Below are positions 17,601 through 26,815 of a DNA stretch of 64,000 nucleotides, piece after piece. The stretch lies in contig CAYFFV010000006.1 of NCBI GenBank assembly GCA_964342695.1, positions 44,669 to 108,668 on the forward strand. Direction: 5' to 3'. The translations under genes and the position numbers were made by a program. The DNA is from CAYFFV01 sp964342695. Its GTDB lineage: Bacteria; Acidobacteriota; Vicinamibacteria; Vicinamibacterales; UBA8438. Numbering within the stretch: position 1 is the stretch's first letter; the number at the start of each line of letters is the position of its first letter. The notes below the pieces were generated by a model. It did no database searches. It had not been told where the DNA came from and saw only the letters and a list, made by a program, of their open reading frames with translations.

Positions 17601-18703
17601 TTGCTATCTCCGTTAGAAAAACCAAGAGATTGTTTTGCAGCATGATTTTCAATATGTTGCATTCCTGTTGTGTCGAGTCGCCATTTATCCATATATTGGA
17701 ACTGCTCGATTAACTCAACCTCAGCAGCTACAAGGGTTTCTTCCAACGGCGGATCGGAGAATGAGGTGGACAGGCCACGCCGAAAAGGTGCGTCGAGTCC
17801 GTCCCAGTGTATAGGGAGATAGCGTTTTGGTTTTAAGATGGGAAGGACTGCTTGTGCGACAGCCGCACTGCTATTTCCGATCCAAAGGTCGACAGAACTG
17901 ATTTGGGCAGAGGTCATTGCCACGGTTAAATTTTCTAAGGGAGATCCGTGATCAATGTCAGAGACGATGATCGGTAAATGTAAATCGATTGCGCTTGCAG
18001 TTCCTTGATAGAACCAGCTATAAGGCCCATCTGGTCCGTGCACGACAAACAGGTACCCGCGACTCCCTCCACCATTCGGGAAATCTTCAGCAACACCTGC
18101 TCGAAATCCACCCGTTTCTTGATCTGGAATTGGAGGTGCAGTAAGTTCAACGGGGTTGTGTTGTTCTGGATTTCTCTGAGCGTCACCACTATGGTTCCAC
18201 CGAACCACGTGCATTTCGACGCCTTTTGTAATCTGAATTAATTCTCCTCCCAAGACAGGGATGCATCGATTCTCAGGTGTGTTAGCGGCTATCGCTTGGA
18301 AACAGGTCGTTTGTGAACCATAAATAGTTGCCCGAGTTAATTGAGACCATGTTCCAATATCAAAAGAGTGATCAAAATGACTATGGCCAGTTAAGAGTAA
18401 GTTAATTCGTGGTGATCCTCCCAGAGCTGCAAGCACATCCCTAACAGCATTAACATCAGAGATGTGACTCTTTCGTGTCCGTTTAAGTCCTCCACCTCCA
18501 CCATAGAAATCTTCCAGAGGCAGCCTACTGAAGTAACCGTCAGTAACGATACCGATATCACCAATTTGGTAGTGCACATTAGCCATCGACATCCAAGTGA
18601 TATCGACAAAGGATGGTCCTGTGTTTTCTGACACGCTTTGTGCACAGCTGATGGCAACACACGAGACGCTTACGATTAAGAAACAGCGGAACATGTTTTT
18701 CAT
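17597..18703 (-). CDS. Metallo-beta-lactamase-fold lipoprotein
   Basis: The 368-residue product has the zinc-binding motif LLLTGHSHFDHSFD (HxHxDH) of the metallo-beta-lactamase fold and later histidines in DIDHGS and LPIHWDG that could complete the metal sites. The N-terminus ends in VAISCAQ, a likely lipobox, which places it at a membrane outside the cytoplasm. It is a hydrolase of unknown substrate. It starts 5 bases after the PQQ dehydrogenase stop and overlaps copy F by 4 bases, so it belongs to a tight operon. That setting suggests work on a product or precursor of the dehydrogenase, which is inference. Confidence 0.82.
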   Translation of the reverse strand: MKNMFRCFLIVSVSCVAISCAQSVSENTGPSFVDITWMSMANVHYQIGDIGIVTDGYFSRLPLEDFYGGGGGLKRTRKSHISDVNAVRDVLAALGGSPRINLLLTGHSHFDHSFDIGTWSQLTRATIYGSQTTCFQAIAANTPENRCIPVLGGELIQITKGVEMHVVRWNHSGDAQRNPEQHNPVELTAPPIPDQETGGFRAGVAEDFPNGGGSRGYLFVVHGPDGPYSWFYQGTASAIDLHLPIIVSDIDHGSPLENLTVAMTSAQISSVDLWIGNSSAAVAQAVLPILKPKRYLPIHWDGLDAPFRRGLSTSFSDPPLEETLVAAEVELIEQFQYMDKWRLDTTGMQHIENHAAKQSLGFSNGDSK

Positions 18704-18708
18704 TGACT

Positions 18709-20565
18709 TTATTCTGGTAGTGCGAAGGTTACTATCATATTGCTGCCAAAGGGGGCTTCCAGTTCTTTTGCATATGTGGCGAGCCTATTGCCTACACCAC
18801 CCACAGGAACTGACAAATACTGTCGGCCGCCGGCCATGTAAGTGACCGGATAGCCGGTAATTTGGCTGCCAAGGATAGTTTCCCAGAGGACGGTTCCGGT
18901 TCTGGCATCAAAGGCTCTCAGGCGGCGGTTTAGATCGCCAAAAAAGACTATGTTCCCAGCAGTGGCAAGTGTAGTGCCAGCATTTGGAGCTCGTTGAGAA
19001 AAACGCCAGGATTCTTTTCCTGTTGTTACGTTGATGGCTCTTACTTCTGTGAGGTTGCCGTTTTCGAGCCCGGGTTCAGGAATTGAAAATCGTGGACTTG
19101 CTCCACTAATCGCACGGTCGTTGGCAGTTTGGTTGAGACAAGATCGATTGAATGGGATGTACAAGAGATTTGTTATAGGGCTATAGGACCAGCCCCAGTA
19201 GCCCTTTACGTTATGACCACAAATAATATGTTGCTCGCCGATTTCTTTAGCAACGAGGTCCATGTTTATAAATACTTGTCCTGTTTCAACGTCGATGTCT
19301 TCGATAACGAACCGGTCGGTATTTGTGTACGGCAAAGGAGCCGCCCACAAGAATTCTCCGGTTTCTCGGTCGTTTACAAAAAGCCCGCCCGGTTCTCCCA
19401 TCGTAATTACAATTTTTCGTTTTTTGGCTGTTCCGGTGAGATTGGGATTAATCCACATTACAGCGTCTGGATCAGGATTGACAACCACATCAATTAACGT
19501 TCGTTCCTGTACGAAGTCTTGATCCCAGTCGTCACATGGGAGGTGTTGATAGTACCAATTTATTTCGCCGGTATCCGGCTGAACCGCAAGTGTGGAGTTT
19601 GAGTACAGTTCGCAAGGTGTGCTATTTCCGACATCCCAAGTTCCGTGCCTCACGATCCGTGTATAGGGAAGAGGAACCGCGATACCCCAGTAGAGAATGT
19701 CTAATTCTGGATCGTAGCTGCCAGGAAGTCCCCACGGTGAAACATGTACTCTTTTCGTTGTGGGAAGATTTCCCCAAGTAGCACCAGCGATATCGTCCGC
19801 CCCGGCGGCTGTGTATAAACGCCAACGTTCTTCTCCTGTTCCAGAGTCGTGAGCGGCTATAAAGCATCGCGCAACAAGGCTACTCGGATCACAGGTTCTG
19901 CCACTTACGACTTGTCCTTTAATGATCATCGAACCTGAAGAGTGTGAAATCCCATTACGATAGTTGGCCGTTGGTTCCAACCAATCTAATTCCCCGGTGC
20001 GTGCATTTAAAGCGAGTAATTGAGCATCCGAGGTTAAATGAAAAATGTTATTCCCGTAGATGGAAAGATTTCTCGTTCTATTTCCGAAGCGAACATATTT
20101 TCTTAAATCTTCAGGTGGCTGCCGCTGATAATCCCATATGAGATCGCCTGTTGTGGCATCCCAGGCTTGAATGTGATCTCCTTCATGAGGATGTGCAATG
20201 TACATCACACCATCATAGACAAGTGGTCTCAGTTGAAGAGGTCCTTCATCGATTGCTCTCATCCATGCCAGTTTGAGATTGCCAACGTTGGCAGAGTTAA
20301 TCTCATTAAGGGGGCTAAATGCCTGAAAATCGTAAGTACGATGCGCCATGAGCCAATCCCCAGGATCTGGATCTACTAACATTTCATCAGTGACAGGTTC
20401 GAAGGGGCGAAGTTCCCGCGTTAAAGTTTTTCCAAGAGGGTTGTCTTGGTTGGTATCAACGTCGATTTCCTGTTGAGCATTTAAGGAAAAGGATAGGCAG
20501 CTAGACCAGATGAATAATGTTGTCAAAAACTTCGCGATTTTTAAAGTAATGTGAAGTTCGTGCAT
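18709..20565 (-). CDS. Secreted PQQ-dependent dehydrogenase
   Basis: A 618-residue quinoprotein dehydrogenase with a signal peptide ending near residue 31. Typical parts are GDWLMAHRTYDFQAFSPLNE near residue 67, SANVGNLKLAW, WDATTGDLIWDY, WYYQHLPCDDWDQDF (the position of the HDxWDxD motif, with Cys for His) and FDARTGTVLWE near the C-terminus. No CxxCH heme motif is seen. It is only distantly similar to the dehydrogenase at 2846. It lies between CHEGN copy G (26 bases upstream) and the MBL-fold lipoprotein (5 bases downstream). The substrate is unknown. Confidence 0.87.
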   Translation of the reverse strand: MHELHITLKIAKFLTTLFIWSSCLSFSLNAQQEIDVDTNQDNPLGKTLTRELRPFEPVTDEMLVDPDPGDWLMAHRTYDFQAFSPLNEINSANVGNLKLAWMRAIDEGPLQLRPLVYDGVMYIAHPHEGDHIQAWDATTGDLIWDYQRQPPEDLRKYVRFGNRTRNLSIYGNNIFHLTSDAQLLALNARTGELDWLEPTANYRNGISHSSGSMIIKGQVVSGRTCDPSSLVARCFIAAHDSGTGEERWRLYTAAGADDIAGATWGNLPTTKRVHVSPWGLPGSYDPELDILYWGIAVPLPYTRIVRHGTWDVGNSTPCELYSNSTLAVQPDTGEINWYYQHLPCDDWDQDFVQERTLIDVVVNPDPDAVMWINPNLTGTAKKRKIVITMGEPGGLFVNDRETGEFLWAAPLPYTNTDRFVIEDIDVETGQVFINMDLVAKEIGEQHIICGHNVKGYWGWSYSPITNLLYIPFNRSCLNQTANDRAISGASPRFSIPEPGLENGNLTEVRAINVTTGKESWRFSQRAPNAGTTLATAGNIVFFGDLNRRLRAFDARTGTVLWETILGSQITGYPVTYMAGGRQYLSVPVGGVGNRLATYAKELEAPFGSNMIVTFALPE

Positions 20566-20591
20566 CTTTAACTTGCTCCGATCGGTTGCTG

Positions 20592-21602
20592 TTATTCCTC
20601 TACTCGAGCTCCGGCAAGGATGTCGAACATGGCGTAGTTTCCTTCATGACATGCGTACTCGAATAAAGGTGCGAGTCCACGTTTCATAGGAACTGCGACG
20701 GTAAAAGATTGCGTAAAGGTGGATGGGTCTGACACGGTGTACTCATAAAGCAAGGTGTCCTGATTTAGTCTTTTAAAGCGTTCTGTAAGGTGTAACGTTT
20801 GACCGGTTCCAAATGCAGTTGTGATATTAGGGGCAAAGCTTGCTGTTTTCCCTGTGAAGTTAGTGGTCTCGACTACAAGGGTATCGTGTTCCCACCGTCC
20901 ACGCGAATTACCCATCCACTGCTTTATTTTCGAAGGTAAATGGGGGCGATTATCAAGTGGAACAATTCTGGCATGGTGCACCATTTCATTTAAAATCACA
21001 ACATAGTCGTCTGTCTGAAACAATTGCATGTTGTTGTTGTACCCACCAGGCGCCATTGGTGGACCGGCATTAAACCCTAAGATACAGCGTTCCGCAAGTC
21101 CTCTATCTTCTGGTCCATCTGCTCCCATCCCTCCAGCTCGATATCTAACCGGTCGCTCGCTGGGCATATCAGAATCAAGGGAGCCTTTCTGACGTATCGA
21201 ATTTTCCGTCAACTCTGGTATTTTTCCATCCGATGGGTCAACGATCAGTGAAGTTCTCCGATCATCAACGACATTAGTGCCACGGTCCATCCAAAATTGG
21301 TTGTACCCACCTACGCCACCTGGTGGTGGAGGGCGATCGATTTGGCGTTCCAGAGCCCGTTGAACAAGTTCGGCTTCATCTTCGTCACTAAGTATTTCTT
21401 TGTGTTTTAGTTCTTCGGGTCTTTCTAGCGGTGTAATTGTTCGAAAATCCCAAACTCCCTGTAAGTCATTCTGAACGTTTGATTTGCGTAGCTCGTTCGA
21501 CTGTGAACCCGGATGTTCCGTTATCGCAGCCATCAGGGGATTAACGCTCGTCACGAACAAACTTAGGCTTAGAAGTTGAAAAAATTCTTTTTGGAGAATC
21601 AT
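20592..21602 (-). CDS. CHEGN-family secreted protein, copy G (degenerate first motif)
   Basis: The 336-residue copy heads the five-gene operon; its ATG is preceded by AGGAGG. The usual W-G-x-P-D has decayed to VQNDLQGVW, losing the first Trp-Gly pair, while PLERP, RRTSLIVDPSDGKIP, AERCILGFNAGPPMAPGGYN, EMVHHARIVPLDNRPHLP, MGNSRGRWEHDTLVVETTNF and YACHEGNYAMFDIL (Cys318) remain. The signal peptide covers roughly the first 26 residues. The GFNxGPP block matches copy E, so these two form a subgroup. Function unknown. Confidence 0.8.
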   Translation of the reverse strand: MILQKEFFQLLSLSLFVTSVNPLMAAITEHPGSQSNELRKSNVQNDLQGVWDFRTITPLERPEELKHKEILSDEDEAELVQRALERQIDRPPPPGGVGGYNQFWMDRGTNVVDDRRTSLIVDPSDGKIPELTENSIRQKGSLDSDMPSERPVRYRAGGMGADGPEDRGLAERCILGFNAGPPMAPGGYNNNMQLFQTDDYVVILNEMVHHARIVPLDNRPHLPSKIKQWMGNSRGRWEHDTLVVETTNFTGKTASFAPNITTAFGTGQTLHLTERFKRLNQDTLLYEYTVSDPSTFTQSFTVAVPMKRGLAPLFEYACHEGNYAMFDILAGARVEE

Positions 21603-21714
21603 AATGCGCGCCTCCTAAAGATTCTGTTGTGATTTTTGTAGTGAACTCTAGTCTACGCTTAATCGGATTGATTTACTAAGAGTTATCGGGCGCTGTCGTA
21701 TACTACCGGGCATC

Positions 21715-22425
21715 ATGAATGACATTCCGGTTGAATTGGCGAGTGAGCGAACAATTCGAACACGGAACAAAATTAACTATCGTCTTGCACACTGGCCGAT
21801 ATGGATATGGGTTTTCTTTATTAGTCCCGGACCCTTAACATTCGATCTCTTTGAAAACGGTTTTGATGAAAGGATGGCCGCTTGGCTGGGTATGGTTATG
21901 CTGGGTACTGGATTCGCAGGTTTGTTTGGTCAACTACCAGGAGTTGAACCTCGACCGTACATAATTCGTTTTACAGAGAACAAATCGAATCCTGTTTATC
22001 GGCGAGTTTGTTACACAGTGGCATGGAGTGCCGTGATTACATTTGCATTACTGAATGTAACAGGTTTAGTGATTGCAATTTCAACCGGCGTATGGAGACT
22101 TCGTGAAATCTATGACGCTGCCTATTTTCCGATAGCTGGTTCAATATGGTTTTTTGGCGCCGTGGGTCTGCTCCCGAGGGTCAAACGGTCAACTCGAAAT
22201 GAAGGACATGAGCGCCGATACTTTTATGGGTCTCTATGGGCTGTTTGTTGTGCTCAGCCGATTCTCTGGTTTCTCTGGGCGTTCTTACCTGATACACGGG
22301 TTGCTGATATCACCAAGCTAGTCATATTTCTCGCTATCCTTGTTTTTATGGGTTGGCTTGCGTATCGAGGCAAGTTGCCACGAACACGGCCGATTGTTCC
22401 TGGTGAATTAGCTGTGAGCGATTAA
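21715..22425 (+). CDS. Polytopic membrane protein of unknown function
   Basis: I do not recognise this 236-residue protein. It has about six hydrophobic segments, at roughly residues 25-45, 57-75, 100-125, 140-155, 175-195 and 205-220, with short charged loops, and a cytoplasmic-looking N-terminus (RTRNKINYRLAHW). A TATACT box lies 16 bases before the ATG and no ribosome site is visible, so the mRNA may be nearly leaderless. A terminator-like hairpin follows the stop directly, so it is probably monocistronic. It is divergent from the copy G operon. Confidence 0.7.
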   Translation: MNDIPVELASERTIRTRNKINYRLAHWPIWIWVFFISPGPLTFDLFENGFDERMAAWLGMVMLGTGFAGLFGQLPGVEPRPYIIRFTENKSNPVYRRVCYTVAWSAVITFALLNVTGLVIAISTGVWRLREIYDAAYFPIAGSIWFFGAVGLLPRVKRSTRNEGHERRYFYGSLWAVCCAQPILWFLWAFLPDTRVADITKLVIFLAILVFMGWLAYRGKLPRTRPIVPGELAVSD

Positions 22426-22449
22426 ACATGATTTCCGATCGTGTTTTTT
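22426..22449 (+). terminator. Rho-independent terminator-like hairpin
   Basis: A 7-base-pair stem (22426-22432 with 22438-22444, one G-U pair) with a 5-base loop is followed by a run of six Ts (22444-22449). It begins right after the stop codon of the membrane protein gene. The stem is A/T-rich, so its strength is uncertain. Confidence 0.5.
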
Positions 22450-22535
22450 AGAAAGACATTGCTTGTTTTAGAACATAAAAGGATAGTAGAAAAAATCAAT
22501 GAATTTGATTGGTCTTGCAGCAGTAAAATAAATTA

Positions 22536-24008
22536 ATGCGACCTAAGACTCGGGTTCTAACGTGGTGCAGTATTGCGCTGCTTTGTTTTGTCAATGCAGA
22601 GTGGAACTCATTAACCCGTGTGTTGCACGAAAATAAGCAAATCGCGGATCACTTCGATGTGTATTTTTTGGATAAGACCATGCGAGTCGACTATTTTCAT
22701 TCTGGAGGCTCAGGAATAGAGATTTTCAGCCTCGATCAAATTGTATCGGATGGTGCTTGGCCTGGAAGCAGGACACGACTAGTTGACAGCCTAAATCTCG
22801 GTAAGTACTTGTTTAAGGTTGTTGATCAGGAAACGGGCACGGTTATTTATTCAAGGGGTTTTTCTTCGATTTACGGAGAATGGGAGACAACACCAGAATT
22901 CCGTTCAATAACGCGTACATTCCATGAGTCTTTGCGGTTTCCGTGGCCCCATCGCCCAGTGCAGGTAGTTCTTGAGGTACGATCTCAAGACAACACTTTT
23001 CATGAAGTCTGGTCGACTGAGATAGACCCTAATTCACGATTTGTTAACCCGACAGACCGTGATCCAATGGGTGAAGTGTGGAGTATTTTAAATAATGGGC
23101 CACCAGCTGATAAGGTCGATTTGTTAGTGATTGGCGAGGGGTATACAAGTGCAGAATTACCGAAATTTCGAGAATCTGCTCGAAGATTAGTTGGTGCTCT
23201 TTTTGCGGAGGAGCCCTTTAAAAGTCGCCAGTCTGATTTTAATGTTTGGGGCTTGGACCTTCAGTCCGTGGATTCAGGCGTGAGCCGTCCAAGAGCAATG
23301 GTGTTTCGAAGAACTCCACTGTCTCTTGAATACAACATTTTTGATTCTGAGCGTTATTTATTGACGTACGATAATCGAGCATTACGGGATGCTGCGTCGG
23401 GGGCGCCTTATGAGTTTCTTGAGATCCTTGTGAACGACGAACAGTACGGAGGTGGAGGCATTCTTAATTTTCAAGCGACCACGGCCGCAAATACTGGTTT
23501 TGCGGAATATGTTTTTGTTCATGAGTTCGGGCATCACTTCGCTGGTCTGGCTGATGAATATTACACATCAGACGTAGCATACGAAACAGGAGGTGTTGAT
23601 CATCCAGAACCTTGGGAACCAAATGTTACCGCGTTGCATGATCTCGAAAAATTGAAATGGGCAGACCTTGTGAGTGGCAATACTCCTGTGCCAACACCTT
23701 GGGATAAAACTCTATTTGAGGAAAGCAATACAGCGGCGCAACAGGAGAGGCGTCTTTTACGAGATCAAGGTGCTCCAGAAATGGAAATGGATCGTCTTTT
23801 TAAAGAACAGTTGCGAAATGATACACAAGTGTTAAGTTCGATGACCTACGCTGGACAGGTTGGAGCTTTTGAGGGGGCGTCGTATGAGGCGACGGGCTTG
23901 TATCGCCCTGAGGTTGATTGCATTATGTTTACGCGAAACCCCGTTGGGTTTTGCCGTGTATGTCGAAGAGCAATTACTAAGGTAATTGATTTTTACTCAA
24001 GACCATAG
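22536..24008 (+). CDS. Peptidase M64 family metalloprotease
   Basis: The 490-residue product matches the M64 (IgA peptidase-like) family: an N-terminal beta domain, then a zinc peptidase with the motif HEFGHHFAGLADEYY near residues 330-344, where HExxH supplies two zinc ligands and the downstream acidic residue the third. DLLVIGEGYTSAEL and FNVWGLDLQSVDSG are also family-typical. A short hydrophobic N-terminus suggests export. The C-terminus has the cysteine-containing segment CIMFTRNPVGFCRVC. It is followed closely by glcD, but a functional link is not evident. Substrate unknown. Confidence 0.88.
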   Translation: MRPKTRVLTWCSIALLCFVNAEWNSLTRVLHENKQIADHFDVYFLDKTMRVDYFHSGGSGIEIFSLDQIVSDGAWPGSRTRLVDSLNLGKYLFKVVDQETGTVIYSRGFSSIYGEWETTPEFRSITRTFHESLRFPWPHRPVQVVLEVRSQDNTFHEVWSTEIDPNSRFVNPTDRDPMGEVWSILNNGPPADKVDLLVIGEGYTSAELPKFRESARRLVGALFAEEPFKSRQSDFNVWGLDLQSVDSGVSRPRAMVFRRTPLSLEYNIFDSERYLLTYDNRALRDAASGAPYEFLEILVNDEQYGGGGILNFQATTAANTGFAEYVFVHEFGHHFAGLADEYYTSDVAYETGGVDHPEPWEPNVTALHDLEKLKWADLVSGNTPVPTPWDKTLFEESNTAAQQERRLLRDQGAPEMEMDRLFKEQLRNDTQVLSSMTYAGQVGAFEGASYEATGLYRPEVDCIMFTRNPVGFCRVCRRAITKVIDFYSRP

Positions 24009-24037
24009 AGGGCGACAAAACCGACGCATGAGGAATT

Positions 24038-25486
24038 ATGGACGACAATTTTTTAGAAAGTCTTGAGAATATTGTTGGTTCTGATGGAATTGTCCGTGAC
24101 TCCGTCGAGCTTTCTACTTATGAATCGGATGGTTTAGCTAAGCTCAGGGAAAAGCCTGGTGTAGCGGTTCTCCCTAAAACCTCTAGCGAAGTTCAAGAAA
24201 TTGTTTGTCTATGTTCTACGCATAAGATTCCGTTTGTAGCTCGTGGCCAGGGGACTGGTTTGTCTGGTGGGGCTTTACCGCTTTCCGACGGTGTCCTTAT
24301 TGTGATGACTCGTTTGAATCGAGTTTTGGACGTCGACATTCCAAACCAAAGAATTACGGTCGAGCCAGGAGTGATGAATCTGGATGTCACAAAAACCGTG
24401 GCAGCGGACGGTTGTTATTACGCTCCCGACCCATCTAGTCAGGTAATTTGTTCCATTGGTGGAAATGTCGCAGAAAATTCAGGAGGAGCTCACTGTCTTA
24501 AGTACGGATTCACAGTTCATCATGTCCTTGGTGTCGAGGCAGTAATGCCAAACGGTGAGATGATTCGACTTGGTGGAAAGGCGCTTGATAACCCGGGCCT
24601 TGATCTTCTTGGAGTGCTTGTGGGTTCTGAGGGTACATTGGCGATAGTTACAAAGGTCATTCTAAAATTATTGAGGAAACCAGAATCCGTCAGGACTTTA
24701 TTAGCCGCCTTTGATACGACGGAGGCCGCAGGAAATGCTGTTTCAGGAATTATAGCCGCCGGAATTATTCCAGCTGCAGTCGAAATGATGGATCGATTGA
24801 CTATCCAGGCTGCCGAAGCCGCCGTGCATCCAAATTTTCCGGATGCGGAAGCCATACTTATTGTTGAGATAGACGGTGCGGATGCTGATGTACAGGTCCT
24901 TTTTGAGCAAGTAGAAAAAGTATGTTCGAGCTCAGGTGCTCGAGAAATTCAAATAGCCGAAACAGACGAGCAACGAGCGCGTTTTTGGTTAGGAAGGAAG
25001 GCAGCGTTTGCGGCCATGGGTCGCGTGTCTCCAAGTTATTATGTTCAGGATGGAGTTATCCCCCGCACAAAATTACCGGAAGTGCTTGGTCGTATTCGCG
25101 CCTTAGAGAATGAATCTGGCCTTAAAATTGGTAACGTATTTCATGCTGGGGATGGCAACCTGCACCCACTGGTGTGTTATGACGAGCGTATTGACGGGCA
25201 GGCCGATTTAGCACAACACGTAGCCTCTCAGATTTTGACTTTTTGTCTTGATGTCGGGGGCTCGATTACAGGTGAGCATGGAGTCGGAGCGGATAAAGCC
25301 GATCAAATGCCAAAAATGTTTTCTGAATCTGACCTAGATACTATGCAAAGAGTACGATGCGCTTTTGATCCAGAACATCTCTGTAATCCAGGCAAAGTGT
25401 TTCCTACTCCGAGACTTTGTGGAGAGGTTCCAGGTCCTTACCGAGCACATCCCCTAGAAGTGGCTGGTTTGGCCGATCGAATGTAA
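24038..25486 (+). CDS. glcD: Glycolate oxidase FAD-linked subunit GlcD
   Basis: This 482-residue FAD-dependent enzyme oxidises glycolate (or D-lactate) to glyoxylate (or pyruvate). The FAD_binding_4 motif ARGQGTGLSGGALPLSDG lies near residues 67-84, followed by QRITVEPGVMN, the PDPSSQVICSIGGNVAENSG segment, and the C-terminal GEHGVGADKADQMPKMF and CNPGKVFP motifs that mark GlcD. It is followed after 5 bases by glcE. The iron-sulfur subunit gene glcF lies next but on the opposite strand. D-lactate dehydrogenase remains an alternative role. Confidence 0.93.
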   Translation: MDDNFLESLENIVGSDGIVRDSVELSTYESDGLAKLREKPGVAVLPKTSSEVQEIVCLCSTHKIPFVARGQGTGLSGGALPLSDGVLIVMTRLNRVLDVDIPNQRITVEPGVMNLDVTKTVAADGCYYAPDPSSQVICSIGGNVAENSGGAHCLKYGFTVHHVLGVEAVMPNGEMIRLGGKALDNPGLDLLGVLVGSEGTLAIVTKVILKLLRKPESVRTLLAAFDTTEAAGNAVSGIIAAGIIPAAVEMMDRLTIQAAEAAVHPNFPDAEAILIVEIDGADADVQVLFEQVEKVCSSSGAREIQIAETDEQRARFWLGRKAAFAAMGRVSPSYYVQDGVIPRTKLPEVLGRIRALENESGLKIGNVFHAGDGNLHPLVCYDERIDGQADLAQHVASQILTFCLDVGGSITGEHGVGADKADQMPKMFSESDLDTMQRVRCAFDPEHLCNPGKVFPTPRLCGEVPGPYRAHPLEVAGLADRM

Positions 25487-25491
25487 GAGTC

Positions 25492-26766
25492 ATGGAAAAA
25501 AGTCTTGAATCTTCTGAATCTTTGCTCGCAGAAATCATAGAACACGCAGGAAAGGATGTTGGGCGTCTCTCAACGGTTGAAGATAGTATCGATGGCCAGC
25601 AGCCACGTATTGTACTTGAGCCGGCATCGGTTGAGACGGTGTCAATTATCCTAGCGTGGGCATCGGCGAGAGCATTGACAGTCTGTGTGCGCGGTGGAGG
25701 AACTAAACTAGCTTGGGGCGATGTGCTCTCTTCCGTCGATGTTCTTCTTTCAACAAAAAGACTTAATAAAAGCGTGGATCATAGGCATGGAGACCTGACG
25801 GCTACGGTTGACACAGGCGTGACCTTGGCTAAGCTTAACGCCGCTCTAGGCCTCAACGATCAATGGTTACCTTTAGACTCTCCTTGGGCCGATCGAGCAA
25901 CTGTGGGAGGACTCGTTTCCACTAATGATAGTGGGCCGAGCCGGCATTACCACGGGGCTCCACGTGATCTCATTATTGGTTGTTCGATTGTTTTGAGTAA
26001 TGGTCAAATGGCCAAGTCTGGCGGAATCGTTGTAAAAAACGTTGCAGGTTATGATCTGGGTCGTTTGTTAACTGGTTCTTTTGGTAGCCTTGCGGTTATG
26101 ACGAGCGCCACGTTTAAACTGGCTCCTCGTGCGACGCATTCATGTACAGTCTCGGTCGCGCTACCGTCTTGGGATGTTATACCTTCGGTGGTTTCACGAT
26201 TTACACTTTCTCCCCTAACACCGACTGCTTTTGAATTGGAGTGGCCAGCCGGTGTGCTCTATGTAACTTTTAAGTCGGTAAAAAGTTCGGTACAGCAACA
26301 GGCTGATATAGCGGAACAATTAATTAGTGATCTAGCTCCAGTAAATAAAGTTGAAGGCATTGAGGAAACCCAATTATGGGAAAAATACACGCGGCAGTGG
26401 GATAAACCTGGCACTCTGGTCAAACTCAGCACGGTTCCCTCTGCCCTTTTTGATTCTTTAAGTTGGTTGCGAAGTGCTTGCAAGGCGCACGACATTGAAA
26501 TTTTTATTGGTGGACGTGTTGCCCTCGGGGTAGTTGATATTAGGTTATGTGGGTCTGTAGAGAGTCAAGCTTTGGTAATTAATCAATTCCGTAAACGATT
26601 TCAAAATGGAGATGGTTCCGCCGTACTGCGACGGGCGGATACAGCACTGCGAAATAAGGTAGATCCTTGGGGCCACATCGAAGCGCTTTCAGTAATGAAG
26701 CTCGTTAAAGATCAATTTGATCCAGATAAACGTCTGAATCCTGGTCGAGGTCCTGGCGGAATCTAG
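25492..26766 (+). CDS. glcE: Glycolate oxidase FAD-binding subunit GlcE
   Basis: The 424-residue protein is the second FAD-binding subunit of glycolate oxidase. It has the degenerate FAD motif CVRGGGTKLAWGD near residue 65, VDTGVTLAKLNAAL, ATVGGLVSTNDSGPSRH and KNVAGYDLGRLLTGSFGSL, all typical of GlcE. The start at 25492 is chosen because it lies 5 bases after the glcD stop; an in-frame codon at 25417 would overlap glcD. The C-terminal DPDKRLNPGRGPGG is the usual ending. Its stop is 49 bases from the convergent glcF stop. Confidence 0.9.
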   Translation: MEKSLESSESLLAEIIEHAGKDVGRLSTVEDSIDGQQPRIVLEPASVETVSIILAWASARALTVCVRGGGTKLAWGDVLSSVDVLLSTKRLNKSVDHRHGDLTATVDTGVTLAKLNAALGLNDQWLPLDSPWADRATVGGLVSTNDSGPSRHYHGAPRDLIIGCSIVLSNGQMAKSGGIVVKNVAGYDLGRLLTGSFGSLAVMTSATFKLAPRATHSCTVSVALPSWDVIPSVVSRFTLSPLTPTAFELEWPAGVLYVTFKSVKSSVQQQADIAEQLISDLAPVNKVEGIEETQLWEKYTRQWDKPGTLVKLSTVPSALFDSLSWLRSACKAHDIEIFIGGRVALGVVDIRLCGSVESQALVINQFRKRFQNGDGSAVLRRADTALRNKVDPWGHIEALSVMKLVKDQFDPDKRLNPGRGPGGI

Positions 26767-26815
26767 CTTGTGTCTTAAATTAAGGTTAATTAATCTAAGG
26801 TTCTATTACTACAGA

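Noticed and set aside
24038..26766. glcD and glcE as a D-lactate dehydrogenase pair unrelated to glycolate oxidase
   Set aside because: The adjacent glcF and the GlcE-type degenerate FAD subunit fit glycolate oxidase better, though activity on D-lactate remains possible.
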